From Molossus alvarezi (Eukaryota > Chordata > Mammalia > Chiroptera > Molossidae), in NCBI GenBank assembly GCA_037176705.1, contig CM073894.1, forward strand, positions 30,897,501 to 30,961,500: 64,000 nucleotides of DNA, given 5' to 3'. This document shows, one piece after another, positions 34,108 to 45,699 of the stretch (the first letter of the stretch is position 1; each line of letters begins with the position of its first letter). Made by a program: the position numbers and the translations under genes. Below the pieces are notes generated by a model. The model searched no databases and was not told the origin of the DNA. It saw nothing but the letters and a program-made list of their open reading frames with translations.

Positions 34108-34309
34108 CCTGGCCAGTGGGGCTCAGTGATTGAGCGATGACCCATGCACCAAGAGGTTGATGGTTCGATTTCCAGTCAGGGCACACACCTGGGTTGTGGG
34201 CTTGATCCCCAGTAGGGGGAATGCAAGAGGCAGCTGAACCTCTCATCCACATTTCTCTCTCTCTCCCTCTCCTTTTTTATCTCCTTAAAAAAAAAATCTA
34301 AAAAACCAA
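34108..34309 (+). mobile_element. VES-type SINE (GGGGCTCAGTGATTGAG variant), full length
   Basis: Head 'cctggccagtggggctcag', 'ccatgcaccaagaggttga', 'ggttcgatttccagtcagg', a shortened body, (TC)n and A-tail. Target-site duplication tgcaggccaaa at 34097-34107 and 34310-34320. Confidence 0.92.
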
Positions 34310-34320
34310 TGCAGGCCAAA

Positions 34321-35025
34321 AGAATACTTTTTGCCTGAAACATATACATAATTGTGGCAGGAGTTTAATACAAACATCTGGTTTAGAATTCTATTTCATT
34401 CTAATTTGAAGGCACAGCTTAAAATGAGATTCAATACCCAAAGGGTTAATATATCCATGAAAGTCCAATATTAGTATTTAAATCATTGCAAACTCCAGGA
34501 TGCCATAATAAGGAAAATAAAAATATTCCAACCATCTAAGACTCTTTAAACCTACAAAAACCTGGGCTGGCACTGCCATCTTAGTTGACTTCTTCCAAGA
34601 AGGAGGAGGAAAGAAAACAGTCTAAGTATGAGTCAAGGTGGAACGTCAGCCCAGACTTTGTTTTAATAGTAAGTTGTTAATTTTAATTATATAGAGACAA
34701 TTTCATTACTTCATTTTGACCATGTCATTTTCCTTCACAATTATATTCTCTACTTTCATTGAACAAATCAATGCAATATGATGCACTACAAAAAGATCTG
34801 TTCCAAATTACAGTAACATGAGGAATAGTCCCACAATTGAAAAAGTATTGTGTTTCTTTCAGAAATAGAAATTGCTGAAGATAATTTTACAGGTTGTCCA
34901 TTTGTTAATTCATCACAACAATGACTTCTGGCTTTTAATTATTTGATCACAAGATATGTTCATGTTGTTATTTAGATTCAAAACACAAAATAATTGTATG
35001 CAAAGGATAAGTTTTTATTAATCAT
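34321..35025. other. Unassigned stretch
   Basis: Nothing that I can name. Confidence 0.35.
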
Positions 35026-35029
35026 AATC

Positions 35030-35145
35030 AGTCTGTGAGATCCTTGAGGGTAGGGACTATGTATTTTTTTACTTCTGCATTTCTAGTGTCTACTATGGAA
35101 CCTAGGACAAAGTAGAAGATGCTACATAAATTATTACCAAGTAAA
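35030..35145 (+). mobile_element. LINE-2 3' end
   Basis: 'gatccttgagggtagggac', 'tgcatttctagtgtctact', 'aacctaggacaaagtagaa' follow the L2 3' end order. Confidence 0.75.
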
Positions 35146-35149
35146 TGTA

Positions 35150-36675
35150 TAACCATGGTGATATTTCCTATTGCAAAAGTAATGATAGTTTGAATTTAGA
35201 GTAAATCCAAAAGCAGTAATTAGACTTAGAAAAACATCTATGGATGTATGCAAAGTCCTTTAAAAAAGAATTCATTTTTTCCTACAGTGTAGTGCCTAGT
35301 TATATTTTATAGTCCAATTTGAACTCAGCTTGACGGTTGTAGCTCTTACTGTTTTTACCCATTGTGATTAATTTCTAATGTAGCACAATCTCAACATAAA
35401 CGTAATGAGGATGACAACCAGGACTCAAAGAATCCAGAATGAAGAAGTTATCCCCATGAGAGAATACTTTCAGTTCTTCTTTGTTTTCTTCCTCACTCCT
35501 GCCTCTGTACTTCCTTAGAGGTAAACCTACATGTGTATGACAACTCAAACTGTTCAGCCAGAAAAGCATTTACTGTAACACTTTTGTCTTCCCAAGCAGT
35601 GCCATGAGAAGGTCTCCAAAAAAAGAAGTCTACAACAGTTTCACTTGGCAATGAACATTTTGAGAAAGTAAGAGAAATAAGAATCCTAAGTACTAAGGAG
35701 AGACAAAGTTGAAAACTTTTTTTTTCTTCAGGAGAATTCAACCCTATGAGAGAAGAACACTGACACCTTCAAAGAGAATGCTTCCAGTACCATAGAAGAC
35801 GCAGGGCACTTCAAAATTGCCGTTTGGTGTTTCCTGTTTCATCATTAGCCTTAGTTACACTCTAAAACCAGTTCTTATTGGATCTCCTGCCTTACGGGGA
35901 GGACAAATAATTTCTTGATAGTGGTAAGATATAGACAGTGTTGTGCCTTACCCAGTATGAGAGACAGAAGCTTGTACATAAATTGTTGTTGAATTAAAAG
36001 ATATAGATTTAGCTTTAAAGACATTTGGGGAGGAAAAAGGGAAGCAAGCATTTTTGTGATCCTTGTACATGAAAGAAAAGAAACTGTAATCAGTGTAAAG
36101 TTTCTCTTCCTCACAGCTTTCTCCTCTTTCATCCCAAGATTTCTGCTCTAGTAACCTGTTTAGAACCATGAACAACAGAATGTACACTGAGGATTGCCAA
36201 GCTAGGGACAAGATAATGACAAAGGTTCCTATGAACCTACCTTTTTCTGTAACATATGTGGATGTCTCTTCATTGCTGAGTTAGTCAGTATTTATTTGCT
36301 TCTTCTTCTAAGATGTTGGTGTAGTTGTGAGGAAGTACTCTTGAATTGTGGAATGTTAATAACGTAATTGATAACCCTTTAAATGAGCATTTCAAATATA
36401 ACTTTTGGAGACTAAGCCACATTTTTAACTAGTGCCTTCTTCCAAAAAGAGGATCTTATGAAACTCCAAAGCATTATATGTTTACATCTTCTTTGCTATA
36501 AATTTTTTTTTTTATCTCCCCCAGGAATATGAAGAAATTATAATATCATGAGATAATCTGATTCAGACTTCCCAGCCAGAGGTTCAGGATTTTAGAAAGG
36601 TATGCCCTGTTCCCCTGATAACTGCTCCCCTTATCAAGCCAGAAGTCTGGGCGTAATGTTCTAAACTGCTATGAG
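35150..36675. other. Unassigned stretch
   Basis: About 1.5 kb. It holds the overlapping frames 35493-35741 and 35875-36211 on the minus strand, which lack domains and differ in frame, so no gene is supported. Confidence 0.3.
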
Positions 36676-36679
36676 TTGA

Positions 36680-36910
36680 TATTATGCAATGCTTACTGTA
36701 TACCAGGTGCTTTGCTAAATATGTTATATGAATGTTCTCATGTAACCACCAGGAGCTCTACAGTCTAATAAGTATACATTCACATTATACCCAGTTTATT
36801 CATGAAGACAATGAAGCGGAGAGAGGTTAGATGATTGTTTGTGGTCACGAGGCTAATAAGTGTCAGAGCTAGTTTCTAAACACAGGCTTTGTGATTTACC
36901 AGAGCACAAA
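36680..36910 (-). mobile_element. MIR SINE, antisense
   Basis: 'gcttactgtataccaggtg', 'atgaagacaatgaagcgga', 'gagaggttagatgattgtt', 'gaggctaataagtgtcaga': a nearly complete antisense MIR. Confidence 0.8.
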
Positions 36911-36989
36911 TCTGTCTAAATACTGCACCTACTGCCTGCTCTCCCCTGCTCCACCTCACAAGGCTGACATTTCAGTCATGTCCCTGCAC

Positions 36990-37220
36990 TTCATTTTTCC
37001 TTGATTATTGCAATAGCCTTCCAAGTGGTTCCTCTCCGATCACTGTCTCTACTCCTTGTAGATTCAAGCCATCCTCCCTATTGTATGATCTTTCTAAAAT
37101 ACAATCATAATCAATTCACTCTCCTTCTTATAACTCCTTTATGAATCACTATCACCCACAGAATAAACATCAAATCTTTAGCATACTATTTATTCAGTGA
37201 AGCTCTGACTCCTTTGATGG
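36990..37220 (+). mobile_element. LINE-2 fragment
   Basis: 'ttgcaatagccttccaagt', 'tgatctttctaaaatacaa', 'cccacagaataaacatcaa', 'ctttagcatactatttatt' follow the L2 3' region order. Confidence 0.6.
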
Positions 37221-37224
37221 CCAG

Positions 37225-39385
37225 CATTTCTAAGAAATGTTGCAGATAGTGGTCCCCTAACCACAGTCTCTTGTATTTATGTTATGGATATCTGATGAAC
37301 ACAGTTGTCTACTGGCAGGCACATGACTTCAGTGGCAGATGGCCTGAGATCTCTGCTCTTTAGGAGTACTTAATGTTGCAGACAGATTCCTAACCAATCC
37401 AGGTACATTCTTTTTCCTGATTAGTTTTAACATGTGGGATGCAAAGAGAGAGATGCAGAGAAGTGAGTGGCATTAAAATCCAACAATCTATGTAGAAGGC
37501 ATTCAGTGGAAGCCATCAAATATAAGGGAACATATCATCAGTAAAGGGAATCTATGGGCAGGAGAGAGAATGCAATCTGCAGTGCTTTATAGGAGACACA
37601 TTGCAAAGGCAAACTGAACTTCATGAGTAGTGGGCTATAAAGTCAGCTCTCTTATCTTAAATGTTAAACTTCTTGTGAGTCCTGATATTCATCTGGTTGG
37701 GATGGTTCCCTGTGCTCTCTGACTTATCTTTGTATTTTTTTTTTTATTCCTTAATGTATTCTTAATACAAATCCCAGTTGCCTAATATTTTTCTGAGATA
37801 ATCTCACTTATTCTTAATAACTGGATGCATGCCTACCTGTTCAGACTCAACCACTGCTATACTTCTCAGTCACCAATGGTCCACTCATACCTTGGGAATT
37901 TTCCTAAACACACTCTGCTCTCTTGTGATGTTGAACTGCTCATTCCACTGCCTCCATTTATCTTTGAAATACTCTTTAAACATTTTTTTCTCTTCTTCTT
38001 ATCCTCTGATACACTTCAGTGTCTTGCTGTTGTGATCCAGAGATAAACTTGGCAGTGCTTCTAGGTTGTAAACACTTTGAAGACAAAAAGTATGTGTATA
38101 TATATTTAGAAACCAGCACAATTATTATATAATAGGTTCTTAATCAATACTTGATGAAAGAAGGAAAAAGAGAAGAAAAGAAGGCAGGCAAGCAAATGGG
38201 AAGGAAGGAAGAAAAAAAGAAAATTAGGAAATGCTATATAGTTCCTAATTTAATATCATTGATAGCACACATGCCTTAATCTTGGTTTTCTTCTACTTTT
38301 TTTATGATGCTGTAGTGGATAAAGTAGAGCCTTAAATATGTTCAACTGTATGAAAGTAAATGGAATGTGTCATAAAAGTCAAGTAAACTTTTCAAAGAAT
38401 TAGAAGGCAGGTGTATGTCATTATGTGTTCTGAGTTCCACTGATTCCAGTGATTTAAGTTTAATCTCTGGACTCTTAACCAAAGTTTCAGAGAAGTACGT
38501 TTTTCTTAGGTCAAAGAATATGGATGTGTAGTAAAGATGTTTCCTTACTCAAACAGACCTACTTTATTACACAAGGCTTACCTAGGCAAATTTAGTAGTA
38601 TTTTTAGGCATTCCTGAAAAAATCATCTTGCCGTTTTTTGACCTTTGCTAAATGGACTGTTGCATGTTTCCAAGATTATCTGGTCCTGTTTCCTTCCTGG
38701 AATCCTAGAAAGGATGTATGATGTGTGTATTGTAATATGTACAAAAAAGCCACAGTTCTTGCCTTGAAGTGACTTAAGATATAAACCTAATTATCTTCAC
38801 CCTTTTTATTTTACTAAATGTCACAGGGAAAGTCATGGAGACTCCAGTGTAGCACTGAGAATATAGAAATAGACATTTGGTCATATGCAGACAATACAGT
38901 GGAACTGTAGTCTTCTCATAAACTAGAAGTGTTCTGGTCAAATTAGAACATTGATTGCAAATTGTCTTCAAAACAAGAGCTACTGATCAACTGTTCTAAA
39001 ATTAAAATTATGCTTGTGAAATAGCCAGTGGTATGCAAAATTTTAACCCAAATAATCAGCGCCCCCTGATGTTTCATCTGTGAATATGTTACATTACATA
39101 GCAAAATGGGTTTTGCCTATAGAATTAAATTTATAGAAATTTAGGTAGGGAGATTATCCTGTATAATCTGGGAGAGAATCCCGTAAAAGTGTGAAATCAG
39201 AGAAGCTTCCCCTACTAGAGTAAAAAGAGGCAAAAGAGATATGGCAGGAAAAGAGGCAGGAGAGATACAAAGCATAAAAAGAACTCAACCTGTAATGGCA
39301 GAATTTAAAATTATTGGGAGACACAGGCCAAGGAATGTAAGTAGGATCTAAAAATTGAGAAGGAATTCTGTACATTATGCAAGGA
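37225..39385. other. Unassigned stretch
   Basis: About 2.1 kb. 37900-38160 may be a decayed L2 end; 38155-38222 is purine-rich (gaaggaaggaag). No gene supported. Confidence 0.3.
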
Positions 39386-39389
39386 AACA

Positions 39390-39600
39390 GGGACCTTGGC
39401 TTACTGGCATGGGACAAAATACCGACAATAACCTGAATGGGCCTGGAAATGGATTCTCTCCTATCGCCCTCGAAAAGAATAAAGGTGTCCTGATACCTTG
39501 ATTTTGGTTTTGTGAGATTGGAAGCAGAGAACCTAGTAGAGTCCAATGTATAGTAAATAGATGTTGCTTAAGGTGCTAACTTCGTAGTAATTTAACGTGA
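39390..39600 (+). mobile_element. MLT1-type LTR 3' part, sense
   Basis: 'tcctgataccttgattttg', 'gattggaagcagagaacct' and 'aaggtgctaacttcgtagt' match the end of MLT1/MST-type LTRs. The 130-residue minus-strand frame at 39154-39546 runs across this repeat and is therefore not a gene. Confidence 0.5.
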
Positions 39601-41331
39601 TATCAATAAAAAAGGTATGTATAACCACACATGTTTTGGTAAAATATAGTCAATGATCCTTTACCAAAAGTTCACACTTTCAAATGACTGGTGAATCTTT
39701 GACATTGATTTTAACTTGAGTTTAAATGGTCTACATGCATTTACAAAAGTTTTTTTTTTCTCTCTTCTTTTTTTTTATTTTATAGTTCTCATCACCATTT
39801 ATCCCTCTATACCTTCTTTCACTTCCTTCCACTCCTCTACCCCCAACAATCACTATTTTGTTGTCCATGTCCATGAGTTCTTCCTTTTTTTTTTTCTTTT
39901 TTGCTCAACCCTTTCACCCTCCCAATCCACCAAATCTTCCTGAGCTGTCTGCCTGCTCTCTATGAGTCTGTCTCTATTTTGCTTGTTAGTTCAGTTTGTT
40001 CATTAGATTCTGCCTATGAATGAAATCTTATGGTACTTGTCTTTCTCTGACAGGCTTATTTCACTTAGTATAATGTTCTACAGGTTCATCCATGCTATCA
40101 CAAAGTGTGACAATTTCTTTTTTTATAGCTGCGTAGTATTTCATTGTGTAAATGTACCATAGCTGTTTTATTTACTCATTTACTGATGGGTTCTTACATT
40201 GCTTCCAAATCTTGGCTATTGTAAATAATGCTACAATGAACATAGGGTTGCACATATTTTTTCAAATTAGTGTTTTGAGTTTTTATGGATAAATTCCAAG
40301 AAGTGGAATCACTGGGTCATAAAGAAATTTTATTTTTAATTTTTTTAGAGTATCTCCATACTGCTTTCCACAGTGGCTGCACCAAACAACATTCCCACCA
40401 AGAGTGAACAAGTGTTCCCCATTCTCCACATCCTTGCCAGCACTTGTTTGTTAACTAATTGATGATAGACATGCTGACAGGTGTGGGGTGATGTTTCACT
40501 GTGGTTTTTATTTTTTTTTGCTCTGATGATTAGTGACATTGAGAATCTTTTCATGTGTATATTGGCTATATGTGTGTCATTTTTGGAAAAGTGTCTATTC
40601 AGGTGCTTTGCTTATTTTTAAAATTGGATTGTTTGGGGATTTTTTTGGTGTTGATATTTATAAGTTCTTTATAAATTTTGGATATTAACCACTTATCAGA
40701 TATATTGATGAATATGCTTTTCCATATAGTGGATTGTCTTTTCATTTTGTTGAGGATTTCTCTTGCTGTGTAAAAGCTTTTTAGTTTGATGTAGTCCCAT
40801 TTGTTTATTTTTTTTTTTGTTTCCTTTGCCTGAAGAGATATATCAGAAAAAATATTATTATGAGAAATGTCAGAGATTTTTACTACCTATGTTTTCTTCT
40901 AGGATATTTATGGTTTCAAGTCTTACATTAGAGTCTCTAACCTATTTTGTGTTTATTCGTGAGTGTGGTGTAAGAAGGGTGTCTAGTTTCATTTTTTTTC
41001 CCCATGTACTTGTCTGATTTTCCCATTGCACTTTATTGAATAGACTACTTTAGCCCATTGTATGATATTTGCTCTTTGTCATGTATTAACTGACTATAAA
41101 GGCATGAGTTTATTTCTGGAATCTCTATTTTGTTCTATTGATCTATAAGTCTGTTTTTATGCCAGTACCAAGCTATTTTCATTACTATGGTCATGTAGCT
41201 TAGTTTAATATTAAGTAGCATGATTCTTCCAATTTTGTTCTTCTTTCTCAAGATTGCTGTTACATTCGGGGTATTTTGTGATTCTATATAAATTTTTGGA
41301 ATATTCTAGTTCTGTGAAATATATTATTGGT

Positions 41332-41799
41332 GCTAAAATCTGGAAATAGTCCAAGTGTCCATCAATAGATGAGTGGATAAAAAATCCGTGGTACATATAT
41401 ACAATGGAATACTATGCATCTGTAAGAAAGAAAGATCTCTTATCCTTTGAGACAACATGGAGGGACCTTGAGAGTATTGTGCTAAGTAAAATAAGCCAAT
41501 CAGAGAAAGACAAATGACACATGATTTCACTTATTTGTTGAATATAATAAACAAGGTGGGCTTATGAACAAAATAGACCCAGAGACATAGAAAGGAGTAT
41601 GGTTTAGACTGGAAAACCTCAGACTAGGGGATCGAGGGGGATGGATAGGATGAACCAAAGAACCAATGGACATGAACCAATGGTGAGGGGGGGGGGTCAG
41701 AATGGGGAGGAGGTTTCTAGGGGGAAAAGGAAAAAATCTGTAACAAAAATAAATTAATAAAAATTGGGAAGAAAAAATAAATAAAAAGATAATAAAAAG
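41332..41799 (+). mobile_element. Younger LINE-1 3' end inserted in the large L1
   Basis: Sense L1 3' end, 5'-truncated: 'ccatcaatagatgagtgga', 'caatggaatactatgcatc', 'agtattgtgctaagtaaaa', 'cagagacatagaaaggagt', G-run, then A-rich tail. The host L1 breaks at 'ctgtgaaatatattattgg' and resumes at 'gaaatatgctattggtatc'. Duplication at 41316-41331 and 41800-41815 agrees at 14 of 16 bases. Confidence 0.85.
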
Positions 41800-42049
41800 A
41801 AATATGCTATTGGTATCTTGATAAGAATTACACTGAATCTGTAGATTGCTTTGGGTAGTCTAAACATTTTAATGATGTTAATTCTTCCTATCCATGAACA
41901 CAGTATATGCTTCCACTTATTTGTATCTTCTTCAATTTCTTCCTTCAGTGTTTTATAATCTTCTGAGTACAGTTATTTTACATCTTTGGTTAAATTTATT
42001 TCTAGATATTTTATTATTTTTGAAGCAATTGTGAATGTGATACACACAC

Positions 42050-42051
<2 letters not shown>

Positions 42052-42090
<39 letters not shown>

Positions 42091-42118
42091 CAGATAGATA
42101 GATAGATGATAGGTTAAT
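42052..42118. repeat. (TAGA)n microsatellite
   Basis: About 16 TAGA units with one C interruption, inside the antisense L1. Confidence 0.95.
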
Positions 42119-42445
42119 AGATAGATATATTTTTTTTAGTATTCTTTCTGATAGTTCATTATTGGTATATAGAAATGCAACTAAAATTTGGATGTGTATT
42201 TTGTATCCTGCTACTTTACTAAATTCACTTATCAGCTCTAGTAAGTTTGTTTGTGTTTGTTTGTTTGTTTGTTTTTTTGGTGGAATCTTTAGCGTTCTCT
42301 ATACATAGTAACATGTCATTTTCAAATAATGACAATTTTACTTCTTCATTTCTTATTTGTATGCCTTTTATTTATTTTTCTTGTCTGATTGCTGTGCTAG
42401 GACTTCCAGTACTATGCTGAATAAGAGTGGTGAAAGAAGACATCC

Positions 42446-42679
42446 CTATCTTGTTCCTAATCTTAAGGGGAACAGTTGTAGTTTTTGCCCATTGGATATT
42501 ATGTTGGCTGTGGGTTTGTCATATATGACCTTTCTTATGTTGAAGTATATTCCCTCTATTACCACTATGATGAGAGTTTTTATCGTAAATGGGTGCTGGA
42601 TTTTATAAAATTCTTTTTCTGTATCTATTGAGATGATCATGTAGTTTTTATTCTTCATTTTGTTTATGTGGTGTATCAC
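42446..42679 (-). pseudogene. LINE-1 ORF2 reverse-transcriptase fragment (dead)
   Basis: A 77-residue frame with L1 RT text: [19 protein letters not shown], then [19 protein letters not shown]. The Asp of the SID motif (residue 19) is kept, but the following A-F-D-K-I is changed to E-F-Y-K-I, and a stop follows LGTR before the usual QGCPLSP segment. Part of the 39754-44117 L1. Not functional. Confidence 0.8.
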
Positions 42680-43240
42680 ATTTATTGATTTTCAGATATT
42701 GTACCAACCTTGCATCCTCAGAATAAATCCCACTTGATCATGGGTGTATGATCAGTTTATGTATTACTGGATTCAGTTTACTAACATTTTGTTGAGGATT
42801 TTTAGCATCGATGTTCATCAGCGTTATTGCTCTATAGTTTTCTTTCTTTGTAGTGTCTTTATTTGGTTTTGGAATTAGGATAATGCTGGCCTCATAAAAT
42901 GAGTTTGGGAGTCTTTCGTCTTAAAATTTTTTGGAAGTGTTTGAGAAGGATAGGTGTTTTTTCTCCTCTGAATGTTTGGGAAAATTTACCTGTGAAGCAA
43001 TCCAGTCCAGGACTTTTGTTTGCTGGGAGATTTTTGATACTTCAATTTCACTAATTGTAATCTATCCATTCAGATTCCCTGATTCTTCCTGATTCAGTAT
43101 TGGAAGATTGTATATTTCTGGGAATTTATCCATTTTGTCCAGATTATCCAGTAATAAAGGGAGCTTTCCAACAAGAGAATATAACCCTTGTAAACATTTA
43201 TACACCCAACACAGGAGTACCTAGATAGGTAAAACAAATC

Positions 43241-43603
43241 TTGATGGACATAAAGAGAGAGATTGACAGCAATACAATTATAGTAGGGAATTTTATCATT
43301 CCATTGACGTCAGTGAATAGATCTTCCAAAGAGAAAATCAACAAAGAGATGGTAGCCTTAAATGACACATTAGATCAAATGAATTTCATTGATATCTTCA
43401 GAACATTTCACCCCAAAGCAGGAGAATATACACTCTTTTCAAGTGCCCATGAAATGTTTTCTAGGATAGACCATGTGTTAAGACACAAAATAAGTCTCAA
43501 TAAATTAAAAATTGAAATCATATCAAGCATCTTCTCTGACCATAATAGTATAAAGCTAGAAATCAATTACGAGAAGAAAACTGAAAAATGCACAAAGACA
43601 TGA
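43241..43603 (+). pseudogene. LINE-1 ORF2 endonuclease fragment, active site lost
   Basis: A 120-residue open frame covering the second half of the L1 apurinic-like endonuclease domain, which nicks target DNA to prime reverse transcription. Visible family text: REIDSNTIIVGNFIIPLTS, HPKAGEYTLFSSAHEMFSR, SRIDH at 74-78 and SDHNSIKLE from 99. The family motif GDFN reads GNFI here, so the catalytic Asp (residue 17) and Asn (residue 19) are both replaced, while Asp77 and His101 are kept. The frame lacks the N-terminal half and sits in the inverted part of the L1. It is a chance-open remnant. Confidence 0.85.
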
Positions 43604-44613
43604 AGACTAAATAATATGTTACTAAACAATGAATGGGTTAACAATAAAATAAAAAAAGAAATAAAAATGTACTTTAAAACAAATGAAAATGAAACACAAA
43701 AATCGAAACTCTGTGGGACACAGGGAACACAAGGAAAGCGGTCCTAAGAGGGAAATTCATAGCATTACAGGCCTATCTCAAGAACTAAGAAAAAGTACAA
43801 ATAAACAACTTAATTTTACAGTGGAAAGAACAACAAACAAAGCCCAAAGTAAGTAGAAGGAAGGAAGGACTAAAGATCAGAGGAGAAATAAACAAAACAG
43901 CGTCTAAAGGAACAATACTAAAGATCAATGAAACCAAGATCTGTTTTTTTGAAAGGATAAACAAGATTGACAAACTTTTAACCAGACTCATCCATCATGA
44001 AAGAAAGAGAGGGGACTCAAATAAGTAAAATCAGAAATTAAAGAGAAGTAACACCTGACACCAAATAAATACAAAGGATTGTAAAAATATATTACGAACA
44101 TCTATATGCCAACAGAAGTTTTATTTTTATAATTTTGTTATTGTGTGTTGTTTTTAAATGTTTAAGCAGGCATTTGGTTACATGTGTTTGAAAAATTTCC
44201 AAGATTATATCACCACAGTCATACTTTGTGACTTTAAATTTGGTAATATAAATGTTTGTTCTTTGAAGGAGAACCTTATCTCTGTACCCAAAACTTCCTT
44301 GTCACATCTCCAAGTGGAGGTCACTTGGCCTTCTATTTTGGCAAAAGAATTATTGATAAAGCATATGGATCTGTCCTTGATGTGTAGTTTAATTTAAAAG
44401 ATACGCTCCAAGTAACGTGTGAGGGAGAATAACCTCAAACTCCCTGCTGATCAATACTTATAAAATGTGAAGTGAAGGAAACATTATTTGTCAAAAATTA
44501 GTTGAAGGTTATGCAAAGTACCCATTCTCCTAGATAACCTAAAAACCTCTTTCTCGATTTATTCATTAATTAATTCAAGCTTGTTTTCTTTTTTTTTTTC
44601 TTTATTTTTTTTC

Positions 44614-45690
44614 TTCAGTCATTCATTTTTCAAGCTTTTTTTCTATTCAACATTTACAATGAGGCCAAACACTGTTTTAGGCTCTTGAAATTTGTCAATG
44701 AACAAAACACCCAAAACCCCTGCTCTTATAAAGCACACTAGAAAATAAATATACTAAGAAGCTTTATCAGTTAATGCTAAGTATTCTGAAAATCAATAAA
44801 ACAGAGCAAGAGAGAAGAGTGCTGGTGGCAGGAGAGGTTAGTACTCGAGCAAAGCCTTTTTGAAAATGTGGCTTTTGTTCAGAGACCTGAATGGAGGTCA
44901 CACAGAAGAACACTCCAAGTAGAGAGCACAGTTAGTGCAAAGGCCCTGAGGCAGGGCTATTTGGCATGTTCAAGAAACAGCAAGGTGGTCAACATAGCTA
45001 AAATGAAATGAGTTTGGGAATGGGGCTGAGAAGAATAACAGAAGGTATTCCATGGTTATTTGAAAAAACATGGGTTCTATTTCAAATTGATGGAAGCCCA
45101 TGGAAAGTTTTAAGCAAGGTACTGACATGATCTAAAGTAAGTTATTTTTCAAATGAATCACTTTGACTACTTAGTAAAGGACAAATATGATCATAAAAAT
45201 GTGGAAATGTTCTTGAAGAAAGGTAATGGTGGCTTAGAATAAGGTTGTGGCGATAAAAATAGCAAGAAGTGGTCCAATTCAAGACATCTTAAAGGTAGGT
45301 ATAACAGAAATTCTTGGTGTACAATATGAAAGAGAAGAATTAATGATAGCTCTAAGTTCATGGCCTTAACAAATGAAATAATGGACTTCCATTTTTCTGA
45401 GTAGATGAACTGGAAAAGGAAGCAGATATTGGGGATACAATCCATTTATTCTTTTTGGCATGTTAAATTTGAGATGCTTATTGAGCATATCAGTGGAAAT
45501 GTTGAGTCTAAAGCTAAAGAGAGAAGCCTGTGTTAGATATGTTTTAGGTTCATTCACATAAAAATGATATTTAACGTCACCAGGCTGAATGAAATCACCA
45601 AAGGAGTGACAATAGACAGAGAAAAGGAGACTTTCATTGGCTAAGTTTTTTGATGAAGATCCAGCAAAGTAGTCAGAGAAAGAGTAGCTT
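44614..45690 (+). mobile_element. Ancient LINE UTR-like repeat, best copy of three
   Basis: Clear order: 'aggccaaacactgttttag', 'ccctgctcttataaagcac', 'tgcaaaggccctgaggcag', 'ggcatgttcaagaaacagc', 'ggaagcccatggaaagttt', 'tttggcatgttaaatttga', 'gatgcttattgagcatatc'. These blocks recur in many mammalian genomes. The L1M/L1ME label is from memory. The run of blocks is long and in order, so it is a real repeat copy even if the class name is wrong. Confidence 0.6.
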
Positions 45691-45699
45691 TATCAGAAG

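Larger units (their letters stand above)
39754..44117 (-). mobile_element. Large LINE-1, antisense, inverted 5' part
   Basis: 39754-43151 is antisense, from the 3' UTR at the left to the RT domain near 43150. 43152-44117 is sense ORF2, from the endonuclease to the start of the RT region. In L1 order the right end of the inverted piece ('ctatatgccaaca') adjoins the start of the antisense piece ('tggacaaaatggataaatt' on the minus strand), so almost nothing was lost at the switch. Possible duplication acaaaagtttt at 39743-39753 and acagaagtttt at 44112-44122. Later interrupted at 41332-41799. Confidence 0.88.

Noticed and set aside
39154..39546. 130-residue minus-strand open frame
   Set aside because: It overlaps the MLT1-type LTR on the opposite strand; no recognisable motif.
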